From Pseudobdellovibrionaceae bacterium (lineage in GTDB: Bacteria; Bdellovibrionota; Bdellovibrionia; Bdellovibrionales; UBA1609), in assembly GCA_947444305.1 (NCBI GenBank), contig CANEZP010000014.1:1-64000 (forward strand): a DNA stretch of 64,000 nt. The letters run 5' to 3'. Positions 35,262 to 43,729 of this stretch are shown in pieces; positions within the stretch are counted from its first letter, which is position 1, and each line of letters begins with the position of its first letter. The translations under genes were made by a program, and so were the position numbers. The notes beneath the pieces are model-generated. The model had not been told where the DNA came from and did not search any database. It saw nothing but the letters and a program-made list of their open reading frames with translations.

Positions 35262-36755
35262 ATGGGTTTGGCCGGACGTCTTTTTAGCCTCGTCGCCTTC
35301 TTGGTTGCGACAACGAGCGCTTCCATTTCTTATGCGCAACAGCAAAACCTAAGCGTGGTCGACGAGACCGGCCAACCGATTGCGGGCGCAAGCGTGCTCG
35401 TTGGTTTCGAAGCCGGCGTACCTTTCGAGGGAAATGTGCTGACCACCAACGCGAACGGCGCCGCCGCGCTCCCCGCCGGTTGGAAAGACGCGCTTCCCGT
35501 TACCGTCCAGGCGCCGGGCTACATCACGTCCACCGTTCCCGTTTTGGTGCCCGGTGCGATGACCTTGCAGCTGATCAAGCAAGACGCCGCGAATGATTTT
35601 GAAGTGCGCGGGGTCGCGACGAATTTCCCGAGACTCGTGACGGACGGAAAGGTGGACTTTGCGCTATTGATCCCCGCCTTATCGCGTGAAAATCTTTTGG
35701 CCTTTGATCTTTCGACGGTCATAAGCCCGAAGGTCGACGTGATCACCATCATCGGTAACGACGTTAGCCTGCCGAGCAACATCTCGCTGCCGCAGCAAAC
35801 CGAAAATTATTTCTTTCCGATCGAATTAAATAAACCCGAGTACCGCACTTACCTTCGCAACCCGGGCGTGCAAACTTTGACGGCGACGCACGGACAGTTT
35901 CCGCTTCAGCGCGTGGTGAGCGATATCCGTGCGGGCAAATCGATGTTCGAGCTAATTAATCACTTTACGTTTAGTGAAGGTGGGCAGAGGCAGCTCGACG
36001 TGCAAGGCAATCTGACGGCCCAGGACGTTCCCGTAAATCAAACTCCGTTCAACGCGCAAGTTGCGGTCAAGGCGCCGGCGTTCCCCGCCTCGCAGCAGAT
36101 GGTTTCGCTCGCGGTCGTTGAGCAGAACGGCGTGCTCGTGCCGAGCGATCTGAAGCGCGTAAATTCCAATCAAACTTTGAACATGAAATCGTTCCCGGGC
36201 AACGCTTCGGTGTTTTCATTCTTGGTCAACGCCGTGGCGAATGCTTCCGCGTTGCTGAATCAGCCGTTCGCTTGGTTCAAGCCTTTGCTCGATTTAGACC
36301 GATCGCGCATGATGTTTGATCCCGCCGTGGCAAAACAAGATTTTACGCAACTGAGCTTCGCGTTCTTGGCCGGGCAAGGCGGCGTCGCGCCGCAATTTTT
36401 GCCGTTGGTTGCGAAACCTTTGCTCCAGGACAATATTCTGAAGCTCGAAGCGCCGGCCATCGCGGCGGGCCTCACCCCGGTCGCGACTTACCTAGTATTG
36501 AGCGAAGTTGAGCAAATCATGACGGGCAACGTCGCTTCCGAAAAACGCAGCCGCTTGTGGGAAGTGTGGTCGACGGCGTGGCTCGATCAAGTAGAGCTGC
36601 CGAAGATCAATTTCAACAAACGTCCCGACCGCGTCTATCGCTGGGAAGTGATGTTTATGGCACGTCCCGTAAATTTTGTTGATGCGGCAACGCCGGGTTC
36701 GAGAGTAGACTTACAAACAGTCACACATGTCACACGTAACGCGCTCGATATTTAA
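35262..36755 (+). CDS. Secreted protein with a carboxypeptidase-regulatory-like domain
   Basis: 497 residues; signal peptide 1-25 (ATTSASISYAQQ); ribosome site GGGGGG before ATG 35262. Residues about 28-110 look like a carboxypeptidase-regulatory-like/Ig beta-sandwich (VVDETGQPIAGASVLVGFE, ALPAGWKDALPVTVQAPGY). The remaining 385 residues are beta-rich with no recognised motif. It overlaps the following lipoprotein gene by 29 bases, so both are likely envelope partners. Confidence 0.7.
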   Translation: MGLAGRLFSLVAFLVATTSASISYAQQQNLSVVDETGQPIAGASVLVGFEAGVPFEGNVLTTNANGAAALPAGWKDALPVTVQAPGYITSTVPVLVPGAMTLQLIKQDAANDFEVRGVATNFPRLVTDGKVDFALLIPALSRENLLAFDLSTVISPKVDVITIIGNDVSLPSNISLPQQTENYFFPIELNKPEYRTYLRNPGVQTLTATHGQFPLQRVVSDIRAGKSMFELINHFTFSEGGQRQLDVQGNLTAQDVPVNQTPFNAQVAVKAPAFPASQQMVSLAVVEQNGVLVPSDLKRVNSNQTLNMKSFPGNASVFSFLVNAVANASALLNQPFAWFKPLLDLDRSRMMFDPAVAKQDFTQLSFAFLAGQGGVAPQFLPLVAKPLLQDNILKLEAPAIAAGLTPVATYLVLSEVEQIMTGNVASEKRSRLWEVWSTAWLDQVELPKINFNKRPDRVYRWEVMFMARPVNFVDAATPGSRVDLQTVTHVTRNALDI

Positions 36756-37260
36756 TTTCAATTACCGGCCCTTCAGCCTTCTCACGATGTTGATCTTGTT
36801 GAATGCCTGCGCGCTCTTTGAAGAGCGCGGCGGGCCGCTTATGTACTACGGTCCCCGCGAACAAATCTTTTACGCCAATTTCGAAGAGGTTTGGCGGTCG
36901 GTCAATTTAGTGCTTCAACCGTATCCACTTCGCGTTTCGAACATGGATCAAGGCATGCTCGAGACGGACGAGATCCGCGGCTACCGGGTCTACGCCCCGC
37001 CTTACAAATCCGAAGCGGCGGCCAGCGGCGAGACCTACCGTCTTACCTTGCGCGTGATTAAGGGCGCGTTGAGCAATCGCGCGGCGACCAAAGTGACCGT
37101 GGTGAAAGACTCGCAATTACGTACGGATTTTTTCTCGGATCCGAAGTCGATGCCGTCCGACGGCCTGGAAGAAAAATCTTTGCTTTACCGCATCGGCCGC
37201 GAGATCCAGATCGAACGCGCGCTCGCGAAAGCCCAGAAAAAACAAAATCAAAGTCAGTAA
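36727..37260 (+). CDS. Lipoprotein, BamC-like or unknown
   Basis: 177 residues. The N-terminal hydrophobic segment ends in the lipobox LNAC with Cys28, so it is a lipoprotein. The mature part has a compact alpha/beta pattern (FEEVWRSVNLVLQPYPLRVSNMDQG, in part; then ETDEIRGYRV and a YRLTLRVIKG strand) like the small domains of BamC-type outer-membrane assembly proteins; only a loose match. It starts 29 bases before the end of the preceding secreted protein gene. A hairpin follows its stop. Confidence 0.65.
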   Translation: MSHVTRSIFNFNYRPFSLLTMLILLNACALFEERGGPLMYYGPREQIFYANFEEVWRSVNLVLQPYPLRVSNMDQGMLETDEIRGYRVYAPPYKSEAAASGETYRLTLRVIKGALSNRAATKVTVVKDSQLRTDFFSDPKSMPSDGLEEKSLLYRIGREIQIERALAKAQKKQNQSQ

Positions 37261-37266
37261 TGAATT

Positions 37267-37284
37267 GAACGCGTGACCGCGTTC
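37267..37284. terminator. Hairpin between convergent genes
   Basis: GAACGCG (37267-37273) and CGCGTTC (37278-37284) pair perfectly around TGAC, between a plus-strand stop at 37260 and a minus-strand stop at 37289. It can serve both strands; no strong U-run is present. Confidence 0.5.
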
Positions 37285-37288
37285 TGCG

Positions 37289-37990
37289 CTAGATCGAAGT
37301 GACGCCGAGTCGCGTGAGCCATTTTTGCCGGCGTATTTCGACCGGCTCTTTGCCGGCGGTAAGCTTCATGCCGGTTGAATTTTCAAGACCGATGATCGCC
37401 CACTTATGTAAACGCTCATCGCTATCGAGAAGCAATTTTTGGAAATGGCGACTGCGGCCCTCGGCGGCGAAGTAAGCCAGCGCCTCCGCGATGTGCGTGC
37501 GAATCCATAAGCTCTCGCGACCGCGGAAATTTCTTTTGGCGGCGATCTGTTGCCACAAAATCGGCTCACTCTCGCGCGCATTGAGGTCGATCAAATTGCG
37601 AACGGCTTGCGTACGAACGACGAGCGCGCGGTCTTCGAGCATGCGCATCGACCATGCCACCGCGCGGGCCCGCTCGTCGGTTTGCAAAGCGATCAAGGCG
37701 GCGTTGCGCATGTACCAATCACGACTAGAGAGTGCTTTGTCTAATTCAGGACGAAAACGTAAAGGATCGAGCCGCCCCATGGTCGTCACCGCTCGCCAAC
37801 GCTCGGTTAATGTAGCCGACGGATCGAACGCGACTCGCGCGAGATAGGTGTGCGCTTTGTCTTGCACCTTCGCGAACTCGCGAACGCGCACGGCCATCGG
37901 CCTCTCGAGCAAACTGTCCATGGACACGAGGGCCTCGGCACCGGCCGGTGCGGAGCAGGCCAATAGCAACGCGCTTAAAATTCTCTTCAT
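37289..37990 (-). CDS. Secreted HEAT-repeat protein
   Basis: 233 residues; short signal peptide (MKRILSALLLACSAPAGA) and then helical repeats of HEAT type, for example DWYMRNAALIALQTDERARAV, shown in part, and a WAIIGLENS repeat. No catalytic motif. HEAT proteins are scaffolds for protein contacts. Starts by an ATGA overlap with the larger coiled-coil protein upstream, so they probably act together in the envelope. Function unknown. Confidence 0.65.
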   Translation of the reverse strand: MKRILSALLLACSAPAGAEALVSMDSLLERPMAVRVREFAKVQDKAHTYLARVAFDPSATLTERWRAVTTMGRLDPLRFRPELDKALSSRDWYMRNAALIALQTDERARAVAWSMRMLEDRALVVRTQAVRNLIDLNARESEPILWQQIAAKRNFRGRESLWIRTHIAEALAYFAAEGRSRHFQKLLLDSDERLHKWAIIGLENSTGMKLTAGKEPVEIRRQKWLTRLGVTSI

Positions 37991-38991
37991 GATTTGTGTA
38001 AAGACGTCGCCTCGTCCGCCATTTTGTCGGTGTCGATATTTTCTTCTAAAGCACTGCCGGTTGCGGGTTCCATCCCGACGAGCGCGGCCATCTCGGCCAT
38101 CATTTTGTCGGTATCAAGATCGGCTTGATCGTCGGAAGAGCTTTGCGAGAACTCACCGAACAAATCATCCGCTTCGGCTTGCGCGACGGCTTCGGGTGCG
38201 GGAGCCGGCGCGGGCGTCGCGGCCGGAGACGGCGCGGCGGGAACCGAAGGCTTCGCCAACTGCTTTTCTATCTGCAGAGTCGATTCGAAGTCGGCCATCG
38301 GATCACCCGTGTCGGGCACATCGATTTTCGCGGCATCGGCAATCTTCAAGGCTTCGGGCTCTTGTTCTAACACCTGCGCAAACTCGGCGACGATCTCTTC
38401 ACCCTGCGCCGGCGACGGGGTTACGACCGCGGCGAGTTCAGGCTCGGCGATTTCAGGTTCGGGCGCTTCGACTTCGGTCATCTCGGGTGCGGCCGCAACA
38501 GTCGCCGCGGCAGGATTCACCTTCACGCGGTCGAGTTCGCTTTTTAAGCGCTGATTTTCTTCTTTGTAGAGCGATAGATCGGCGATGTCGTCTTCGAGAA
38601 TTTCGTACTCCGCCAATTTTGATTCAAGCTCTTTAATTCGCGCGGACAAATCGTTGGCCACGGCTCCGCCGCCACCGCCTGCTTTGAGTTCAACCAATTC
38701 TTTTTCGCGAACCGCGAGGTCGGCTTTAAGGGCGGTGACAAGTGCTTCCGTTTGCGGTGAACCCGCGCCGGAAAGGCGATCGACCGAAACATTCTCGAGC
38801 TTGGTGGTTTGCGCTAAGATCTTTTCGAGGGCGGATTGAAGGTCGCCACCCGAGGCATGCTCTTCGGTTTTCTTACCGAACAACGAACGCGCGATCAGGG
38901 TACCGGCCAGCAATAAAATGCCGAAGAAAAGCCACTGGATGATGGCCGCATTATGCTGGGTCACGAAGGTAAGGAATTTATCTAGATTCAC
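37987..38991 (-). CDS. Single-helix membrane protein with coiled coil and acidic Pro/Ala-rich tail
   Basis: 334 residues. One membrane segment (about residues 17-38, IQWLFFGILLLAGTLIA), a coiled coil (about 85-150) with heptads such as ELKAGGGGGAV-ANDLSARIKELESKL in part, and an acidic, Pro/Ala-rich stretch to the end with EADDLFGEFSQSSSD-type and DTDKMMAEMAAL segments. This layout resembles scaffold proteins of envelope or motility machines. The start is a GTG at 38991. It overlaps the HEAT-repeat gene by ATGA. Confidence 0.65.
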   Translation of the reverse strand: MNLDKFLTFVTQHNAAIIQWLFFGILLLAGTLIARSLFGKKTEEHASGGDLQSALEKILAQTTKLENVSVDRLSGAGSPQTEALVTALKADLAVREKELVELKAGGGGGAVANDLSARIKELESKLAEYEILEDDIADLSLYKEENQRLKSELDRVKVNPAAATVAAAPEMTEVEAPEPEIAEPELAAVVTPSPAQGEEIVAEFAQVLEQEPEALKIADAAKIDVPDTGDPMADFESTLQIEKQLAKPSVPAAPSPAATPAPAPAPEAVAQAEADDLFGEFSQSSSDDQADLDTDKMMAEMAALVGMEPATGSALEENIDTDKMADEATSLHKS

Positions 38992-39029
38992 TTACATATG
39001 TTCGAAGTATTTGGCGGGAGGGTCAACGG

Positions 39030-39052
39030 GACCCGGGCCATGGCCTAGGGTC
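39030..39052. terminator. Hairpin between two minus-strand genes
   Basis: GACCC-G-GGCC-AT-GGCC-TA-GGGTC forms a 9-pair imperfect stem. A second GC-rich stem, CGCCGGC/GCCGGCG, follows at about 39057-39077 and covers the stop of the next gene. Either may be the terminator of the 211-residue lipoprotein gene. Confidence 0.4.
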
Positions 39053-39064
39053 CAAACGCCGGCT

Positions 39065-39700
39065 TTAGCGGCCGGCGAGTTTAGCCGCGATGCCCGAGCA
39101 CTGAATGGCCGGCATCGAACGATTCAAGACCACTTTATTATCGCGGTAGCAAACTTGGTTGCACGGCGCACCATCTTCGGCGCCAGGCTGGTACTCAAGC
39201 GAACACTGGGTGCCTTGCGGCGCTTCGTTCGGTACCGCAACTAATTCTGAAGCAAGCGGTTGGCAACGGCGCAAGACGTGAGTGAAGGTCGAGGCGCCCC
39301 ACTCACCTTCGACGACCAACAAATGTTTAACGCCGCAAACGAGGTTCGGCAATTCGTCGAGACTTACGTTGAAGGATCCACCTTTGCATTCGCTATCGCC
39401 GGCTAACAATGGTGAGCTGGTTTTTTGCCCGGCCCAAATGGCCCAACGCAAACGCGCGCCGCTATGGCTACGATTACACAAACCACCGACGCCCGTGTTC
39501 AGAGCTTCGTCGTGCACCTGAATCTCGGGTGCGAGGAATTGAATTTCGGCTTTGTTCCAATCTTCAATCGTGCGCACTTCACCGCTCACGCCGGAATTGT
39601 CGGCGGTCGATTGCGCGGGCGCGCAGTTTTGGAATTGCGTCAGCAGCAAGGTGACCGCTGCGATGCTCGTAAAGATGGAGACGTTCCGACGTGATATCAT
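39065..39700 (-). CDS. Probable lipoprotein with an atypical FQNC processing site
   Basis: 211 residues. A hydrophobic lead (IFTSIAAVTLLLTQFQNC) ends at Cys26 with a Phe-Gln-Asn-Cys in place of the usual lipobox; I know similar sites from Bdellovibrio-group lipoproteins, so lipid attachment is likely. The mature part has eight further cysteines (for example GGLCNRSHSG, LVCGVKHL, APCNQVCYRD) that may form disulphides. Start ATG 39700 follows AGGTG. No family recognised. Confidence 0.65.
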   Translation of the reverse strand: MISRRNVSIFTSIAAVTLLLTQFQNCAPAQSTADNSGVSGEVRTIEDWNKAEIQFLAPEIQVHDEALNTGVGGLCNRSHSGARLRWAIWAGQKTSSPLLAGDSECKGGSFNVSLDELPNLVCGVKHLLVVEGEWGASTFTHVLRRCQPLASELVAVPNEAPQGTQCSLEYQPGAEDGAPCNQVCYRDNKVVLNRSMPAIQCSGIAAKLAGR

Positions 39701-39767
39701 TACACCTAGTGTATATAGAGCACTCCGGAAGTGCTAAACTTTTGTCCAGCTGTCTCCCTTTAGTACA

Positions 39768-40970
39768 TCAAGGCTTCTTGAGTAGGCGGGCGTAATAGAA
39801 TCCGTCGGGCCCGTCCGTTTCGGGGTAGAGCGTTTCCTGTTTATCGAGCGTGAACTTCGTCTCGTTTTGAGACAGAAATTTTTCGACCTGCGCCGAGTTC
39901 TCGGAGGGCATGATTGAACAGGTGGCGTAGACCACGACTCCGCCCGGCTTAACCATCGATGTGTATTGATTTAAAATTTGGCTTTGGGTCTCGTTCAAGC
40001 GGGTGAGGTCTTCGGGCGTAAGCTTCCATTTCGCATCGGGATTGCGGCGAAGTACACCCATCCCCGTGCACGGGACGTCTAACAGCAGGCGGTCGGCACT
40101 TTCGGCCAAGCGTTTGATCACTTTGTTGTTCTCGATCCATCTCGTTTCGATGATGGAACTACCGGCGCGCTTGCCCCGCTCCTTTACCTGTTCGAGCTTC
40201 TTCTCGAAAATATCCATCGCGACGATCTTACCTTTGTTCTGCATCAGCGCGGCGAGGTGCAAACTTTTGCCGCCGCCGCCGGCGCACGCGTCGATCACGC
40301 GGTCCCCGGGTTGCGCTTGGAGTTCGGGCGCAACACGCTGCGAGTTCAGATCTTGAACTTCGAATAAGCCGGCGTGGAAGGCTTTGGTTAAAAACACGTT
40401 CGCACGTTTTTTCAAACGAACGGCATCCCCTCCCGCGACTTCCGCCTCGATCTTTTCTTGGGTCAAACGCTTCGTGACCTCTTGCGCGTTAGCTTTGATA
40501 CGGTTCGCGCGCAGAAAAACCGGGGCCGACGAATTGAGTGCGGGCAGAACTTTATCCCAGCGTTCGCCCAGCTCGCGTGCACCCCACTCGTCCATCCAGT
40601 CGGGAATACTTTCGCGCACCGCGCGCGGCAACGAGCGGTCTTTCCACGCGGCTTCGACGCCAGAACGTGAGGGAATTAGGCGCGGTATATTTTTGCCGAG
40701 CTCCACGTCGTGCAGCAAACACCACGCTTCGATCGCGCAGGCGTGGGCGTCTTCGCTATCGAATTGTAGATCGCAGGCGACCAACAAACGCCGCCACCAG
40801 CGCACGATGTCGTACAAACCTTCGGCGAAAAGCCTGCGGTCTTGGCTCCCCCACTTGCGGTTGCCTTTCAGTTGGCGTTGGATGACTTTGTCGGCGGGGT
40901 GGCCTTCGTTGAAAATATCGGCGAGGGAATTTTGCATTCCCTCCCAAATCGGCCGGTGCATGAGACGCAT
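39768..40970 (-). CDS. RsmB/NOL1-NOP2-Sun family RNA m5C methyltransferase
   Basis: 400 residues. SAM-binding motif DACAGGGGKSLHLAALMQ; the general acid/base and nucleophile cysteines are in LLDVPCTGMGVLRRNPDAKW and YATCSIMPSEN. An N-terminal helical part of 130 residues precedes the catalytic domain. It methylates cytosine in RNA, most likely 16S rRNA by analogy with RsmB. Upstream of its ATG lies a threefold 14-base repeat. The gene upstream is a separate envelope protein. Confidence 0.88.
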   Translation of the reverse strand: MRLMHRPIWEGMQNSLADIFNEGHPADKVIQRQLKGNRKWGSQDRRLFAEGLYDIVRWWRRLLVACDLQFDSEDAHACAIEAWCLLHDVELGKNIPRLIPSRSGVEAAWKDRSLPRAVRESIPDWMDEWGARELGERWDKVLPALNSSAPVFLRANRIKANAQEVTKRLTQEKIEAEVAGGDAVRLKKRANVFLTKAFHAGLFEVQDLNSQRVAPELQAQPGDRVIDACAGGGGKSLHLAALMQNKGKIVAMDIFEKKLEQVKERGKRAGSSIIETRWIENNKVIKRLAESADRLLLDVPCTGMGVLRRNPDAKWKLTPEDLTRLNETQSQILNQYTSMVKPGGVVVYATCSIMPSENSAQVEKFLSQNETKFTLDKQETLYPETDGPDGFYYARLLKKP

Positions 40971-40972
40971 AG

Positions 40973-41014
40973 TTATCTTTTCTCGGTTATCTGGTCTCGG
41001 ATACCTAATCTCGG
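40973..41014 (-). repeat. Three tandem 14-base repeats directly before a methyltransferase ATG
   Basis: On the minus strand three copies of CCGAGA-NN-AG-RTAW (14 bases each; 41001-41014, 40987-41000, 40973-40986) end two bases before the ATG at 40970. The GAGAAAAGAT in the last copy is the only ribosome-site candidate. A change of copy number could shift spacing. Confidence 0.7.
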
Positions 41015-41018
41015 CTTA

Positions 41019-41711
41019 TCAAAAAGCGAAGACGGAGCCGACGTTGATGAACACGCCGTTAAACTGACCGTCGCTCAACAACGAGATGTGATTCTTCAAG
41101 CCCGTTTCGACCATGAAGCCGATGTTGTCAATCACGTTTAAAAAACGTGCACCCGCGACCAACGAGTAATCGAGCACGACGGCCGATTCATCATCGAGCT
41201 TCTTCATCATGATGCCTGGACCGATGCCGGCCCCGAAATAGAGCGGAAATCGGCTATTCGCGTCGGGAAAGCTAAACAACAGGCTGAAGGACAGCTTGCG
41301 CGCGTCTTCGTCGTAGAATTCGGTGTTGGTTTCGTCGAGCACCTTCAAAACGTAAGACGTGTACTCAATGCGCAACGCGAGATCCATCGAATTGACCCAC
41401 TCGCCGATCCGGTACGTCACGCCCATGTTGAACTTGCCGGGATCATCGCCGCTACCGTCGCCCCATTTGTAGGCTTGGCTCGAAAAGAAGGTGCCGAGGT
41501 GGATAGCCATGTAGCGCGGGGCCGCCCCGTCGTCGCCGCCACCGAACGTGCGGCGGGGACTGTCGTCGCTTCTTGATCCCTGACGTTCCTTGAAATATTC
41601 CTGCGCTTTGTCGCGGCCCTGGGGCGCGGACTCGTTATTATCTTTTACTTCCACCATTTGGGCGAAGGCGGTTGACGCCATCATGAGCGAAATGAGGAGC
41701 AAGCTGCGCAT
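41019..41711 (-). CDS. Outer-membrane beta-barrel-like protein
   Basis: 230 residues; signal peptide 1-18 (LLLISLMMASTAFA); start ATG 41711 follows GGAGGG. After a charged, disordered lead (about 25-65, NNESAPQGRDKAQEYFKERQG, in part), repeated amphipathic strands (RYMAIHLGTFFSS, LALRIEYTSYVLKV, LSFSLLFSF, FPLYFGAGIGPGIMM, NIGFMVETGLKNHI, FNGVFINVGSVFAF) end in an aromatic residue, the sign of an outer-membrane barrel of eight to ten strands. Function unknown. Divergent from nrdR. Confidence 0.7.
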   Translation of the reverse strand: MRSLLLISLMMASTAFAQMVEVKDNNESAPQGRDKAQEYFKERQGSRSDDSPRRTFGGGDDGAAPRYMAIHLGTFFSSQAYKWGDGSGDDPGKFNMGVTYRIGEWVNSMDLALRIEYTSYVLKVLDETNTEFYDEDARKLSFSLLFSFPDANSRFPLYFGAGIGPGIMMKKLDDESAVVLDYSLVAGARFLNVIDNIGFMVETGLKNHISLLSDGQFNGVFINVGSVFAF

Positions 41712-41822
41712 ATAAATTCCCTCCGAGGAATGAAGACTTTTGATACGGTAAAACTCCTTTTGCATCGTGACAACAGTTCATTTTCAGATTAAAAAACCAG
41801 GGCTTATGAAAAGCGGCCAATC

Positions 41823-42299
41823 ATGAAATGTCCCCAGTGCGGACACTTGGAACACCGGGTACTCGAGACCCGGGTGCATCGCGAGGAAGAGATTCGCCGT
41901 CGCCGCGAATGTCTGAGCTGTAATGTACGCTTCTCAACGGTCGAGACCCTTCTCGTACATTATCCGCACGTGATCAAAAAAGACGGCCGCCGCGAACCTT
42001 ACTCCAAAGAAAAACTGCGCCGGGGTATCCAGATCGCCTGCAAGAAGCGGCCGGTTGCCGTCGGCCAGATCGAGAATTTGGTCAACCGCATTTCGCGCTG
42101 GGTTCAAGGCTCACCCGACAAAGAACTGGCCGCCCACAAAATCGGGCAGGCCGTCGTTAAAGAATTAAAAAACTTGGATGACGTCGCTTACGTTCGCTTC
42201 GCAAGCGTCTACAAGTCCTTCAAAGACGTGAACGAATTTATGCAGACACTTGAAGCCGACGAACCACGTCCCTTACCACTCCCCGAGGCCGAGCAATGA
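41823..42299 (+). CDS. nrdR: Transcriptional repressor of ribonucleotide reductase genes
   Basis: 158 residues. Zinc ribbon with Cys3, Cys6, Cys30 and Cys33 (MKCPQCGH ... ECLSC) and an ATP-cone domain from about residue 50 (VIKKDGRREPYSKEKLRRG). NrdR senses ATP/dATP and represses nrd operons through NrdR boxes. The gene overlaps nusB by ATGA. It has an unusual acidic/proline tail of about 12 residues. Divergent from a barrel protein gene. Confidence 0.95.
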   Translation: MKCPQCGHLEHRVLETRVHREEEIRRRRECLSCNVRFSTVETLLVHYPHVIKKDGRREPYSKEKLRRGIQIACKKRPVAVGQIENLVNRISRWVQGSPDKELAAHKIGQAVVKELKNLDDVAYVRFASVYKSFKDVNEFMQTLEADEPRPLPLPEAEQ

Positions 42300-42703
42300 A
42301 CGGTACCCGAAGACTCAGCCGCGAACTCGCGCTCCAGGTTCTGTTCCAACAGGAATTTGCGCCCAAACAATCTTTCGAAGCCGGTTTGGATAACTTCAAG
42401 CGCAGCTTTAGTGCAACGCCCGAAGTTTGGGATTACGCACTCGAATTGCTAAAAGGCGTTCAAACCAACGCCAAAAATATCGACGAAGTGATCCAAAAGA
42501 ATTCCGCGCATTGGAGCTTGAAGCGCATGGCGCTGGTTGACCTGAACATCATGCGTTTAGCTACGTTCGAATTAAAATTCGGCGGCGAGCAAGTTCCCCC
42601 GGCCGTTTGCATCGACGAAGCCATCGAGATTTCTAAGAAGTACGGCACCGTCGATTCGTCGGCATTTGTGAATGGCATCTTAGATCAAATCATGAAACAC
42701 TAA
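42296..42703 (+). CDS. nusB: Transcription antitermination factor
   Basis: 135 residues, all-helical NusB fold. Family marks: RRLSRELALQVLFQ at the N-terminus, SLKRMALVDLNIMRLATFEL and INEAIEISKKYG-type segment (here IDEAIEISKKYGTVDSSAF) and GILDQI at the end. Works with NusE in rRNA antitermination. Overlaps nrdR by four bases. Confidence 0.95.
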   Translation: MNGTRRLSRELALQVLFQQEFAPKQSFEAGLDNFKRSFSATPEVWDYALELLKGVQTNAKNIDEVIQKNSAHWSLKRMALVDLNIMRLATFELKFGGEQVPPAVCIDEAIEISKKYGTVDSSAFVNGILDQIMKH

Positions 42704-42707
42704 TTCC

Positions 42708-43136
42708 ATGTCGGATCTGTGGTTCGTACCTCCCTCCACGCACAGCGCTTGGTTTTCGCGTCTGGACTGGTATCTAAACTGGCAAATGAGCAAAGGTTTA
42801 GCCCACAGCCACGCCATCCCTTCTGCCGACCTCTTCCGCCTCGCCGGTGAACACGGCGTAACCATTGAACCCGCCCAAACTTTGCCGCCGCACGCACCAC
42901 TGATGATTTCGGGCGTGGGCCTGATTCCCGCAAAGGCTTGCGTCGTACTGCCCTTCAACGGGCAACTTGAAACTTGGCTCGCGCAGGCCAAGGCTATCGC
43001 GTTTGAACTTCGGGCCACGACGGCCCGGATCTACTTGCCCGCGGGTACGGGCCAAACCGAAGCCGCCGGTTCGTGGCGAAAATTAACGGGTACTTGCACC
43101 GCCGAATTCACGGAAGACACAACGGAGTTTGCATGA
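42708..43136 (+). CDS. Hypothetical protein in the nrdR-nusB operon
   Basis: 142 residues, no signal peptide or membrane helix. Tryptophan-rich N-terminus (SDLWFVPPSTHSAWFSRLDW) and a strand-rich middle (APLMISGVGLIPAKACVVLPF). Starts four bases after nusB and overlaps the next gene by ATGA, so it is transcribed with them. No family recognised. Confidence 0.6.
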   Translation: MSDLWFVPPSTHSAWFSRLDWYLNWQMSKGLAHSHAIPSADLFRLAGEHGVTIEPAQTLPPHAPLMISGVGLIPAKACVVLPFNGQLETWLAQAKAIAFELRATTARIYLPAGTGQTEAAGSWRKLTGTCTAEFTEDTTEFA

Positions 43137-43702
43137 TCGAAAAAATGAAGATTACGCGCTGGAGCTTGGAACGGGTCCAATTCGTGTTGAGCCACGTCGA
43201 GGACTTCATCGACGACGACGCGCAAGAAACACGTGACCGCGCCAAAAACTTCGTTGCGCAACAAGGTCTCGAACAAGTGCAAAATTTGGCGGGCTGCGAA
43301 CCGCAAGATCCTCACTTGCCGACCCAATTACTCGAACGCCTATCACCCTTCTTTGATTCCGGCGTATTGTTTCAACGAGGCGCCGACCACGATACCGGCG
43401 GCTGGTGGGTCACCGATTTATTTTACCGCGGCACCGCCTTTCACCTCGAACCGAAAGATCAAGTCAACGCGACGCCGATCGTGCCGATGATTACGCCGCT
43501 GCAGGTACACAGAGCACCCGCGAAGAAGGTGATGTCTTCGCTGAGGCTTGATTTTTTGTGTCCCGCAAAGGACGCCGACGCCTTTTTGGTTAAACCCACG
43601 CCGACCACCGCCTTCGTGCTGATCAGTAATTTCCCGGCGCCTTGGACCGAAGATCACGTGGCGCAAGCGCATCGGCTTATCAATAAATGTTTTATCTACT
43701 GA
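43133..43702 (+). CDS. Hypothetical protein
   Basis: 189 residues from ATG 43133, which overlaps the previous stop (ATGA); a longer frame back to 43073 is not needed. Soluble, with a long N-terminal helix rich in acidic residues (VEDFIDDDAQETRDRAKNF, in part) and a GGWWVTDLFYRGTAFHLEP segment. Coupled to the preceding unknown gene. No homologue recognised. Confidence 0.6.
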   Translation: MIEKMKITRWSLERVQFVLSHVEDFIDDDAQETRDRAKNFVAQQGLEQVQNLAGCEPQDPHLPTQLLERLSPFFDSGVLFQRGADHDTGGWWVTDLFYRGTAFHLEPKDQVNATPIVPMITPLQVHRAPAKKVMSSLRLDFLCPAKDADAFLVKPTPTTAFVLISNFPAPWTEDHVAQAHRLINKCFIY

Positions 43703-43729
43703 GCGGGTTACCGTGAAAGGGCAAGAACC

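Noticed and set aside
37848-38636. 262-codon open frame on the plus strand
   Set aside because: Antisense to the coiled-coil membrane protein gene; arginine/proline/serine-rich shadow frame of GC-rich DNA.
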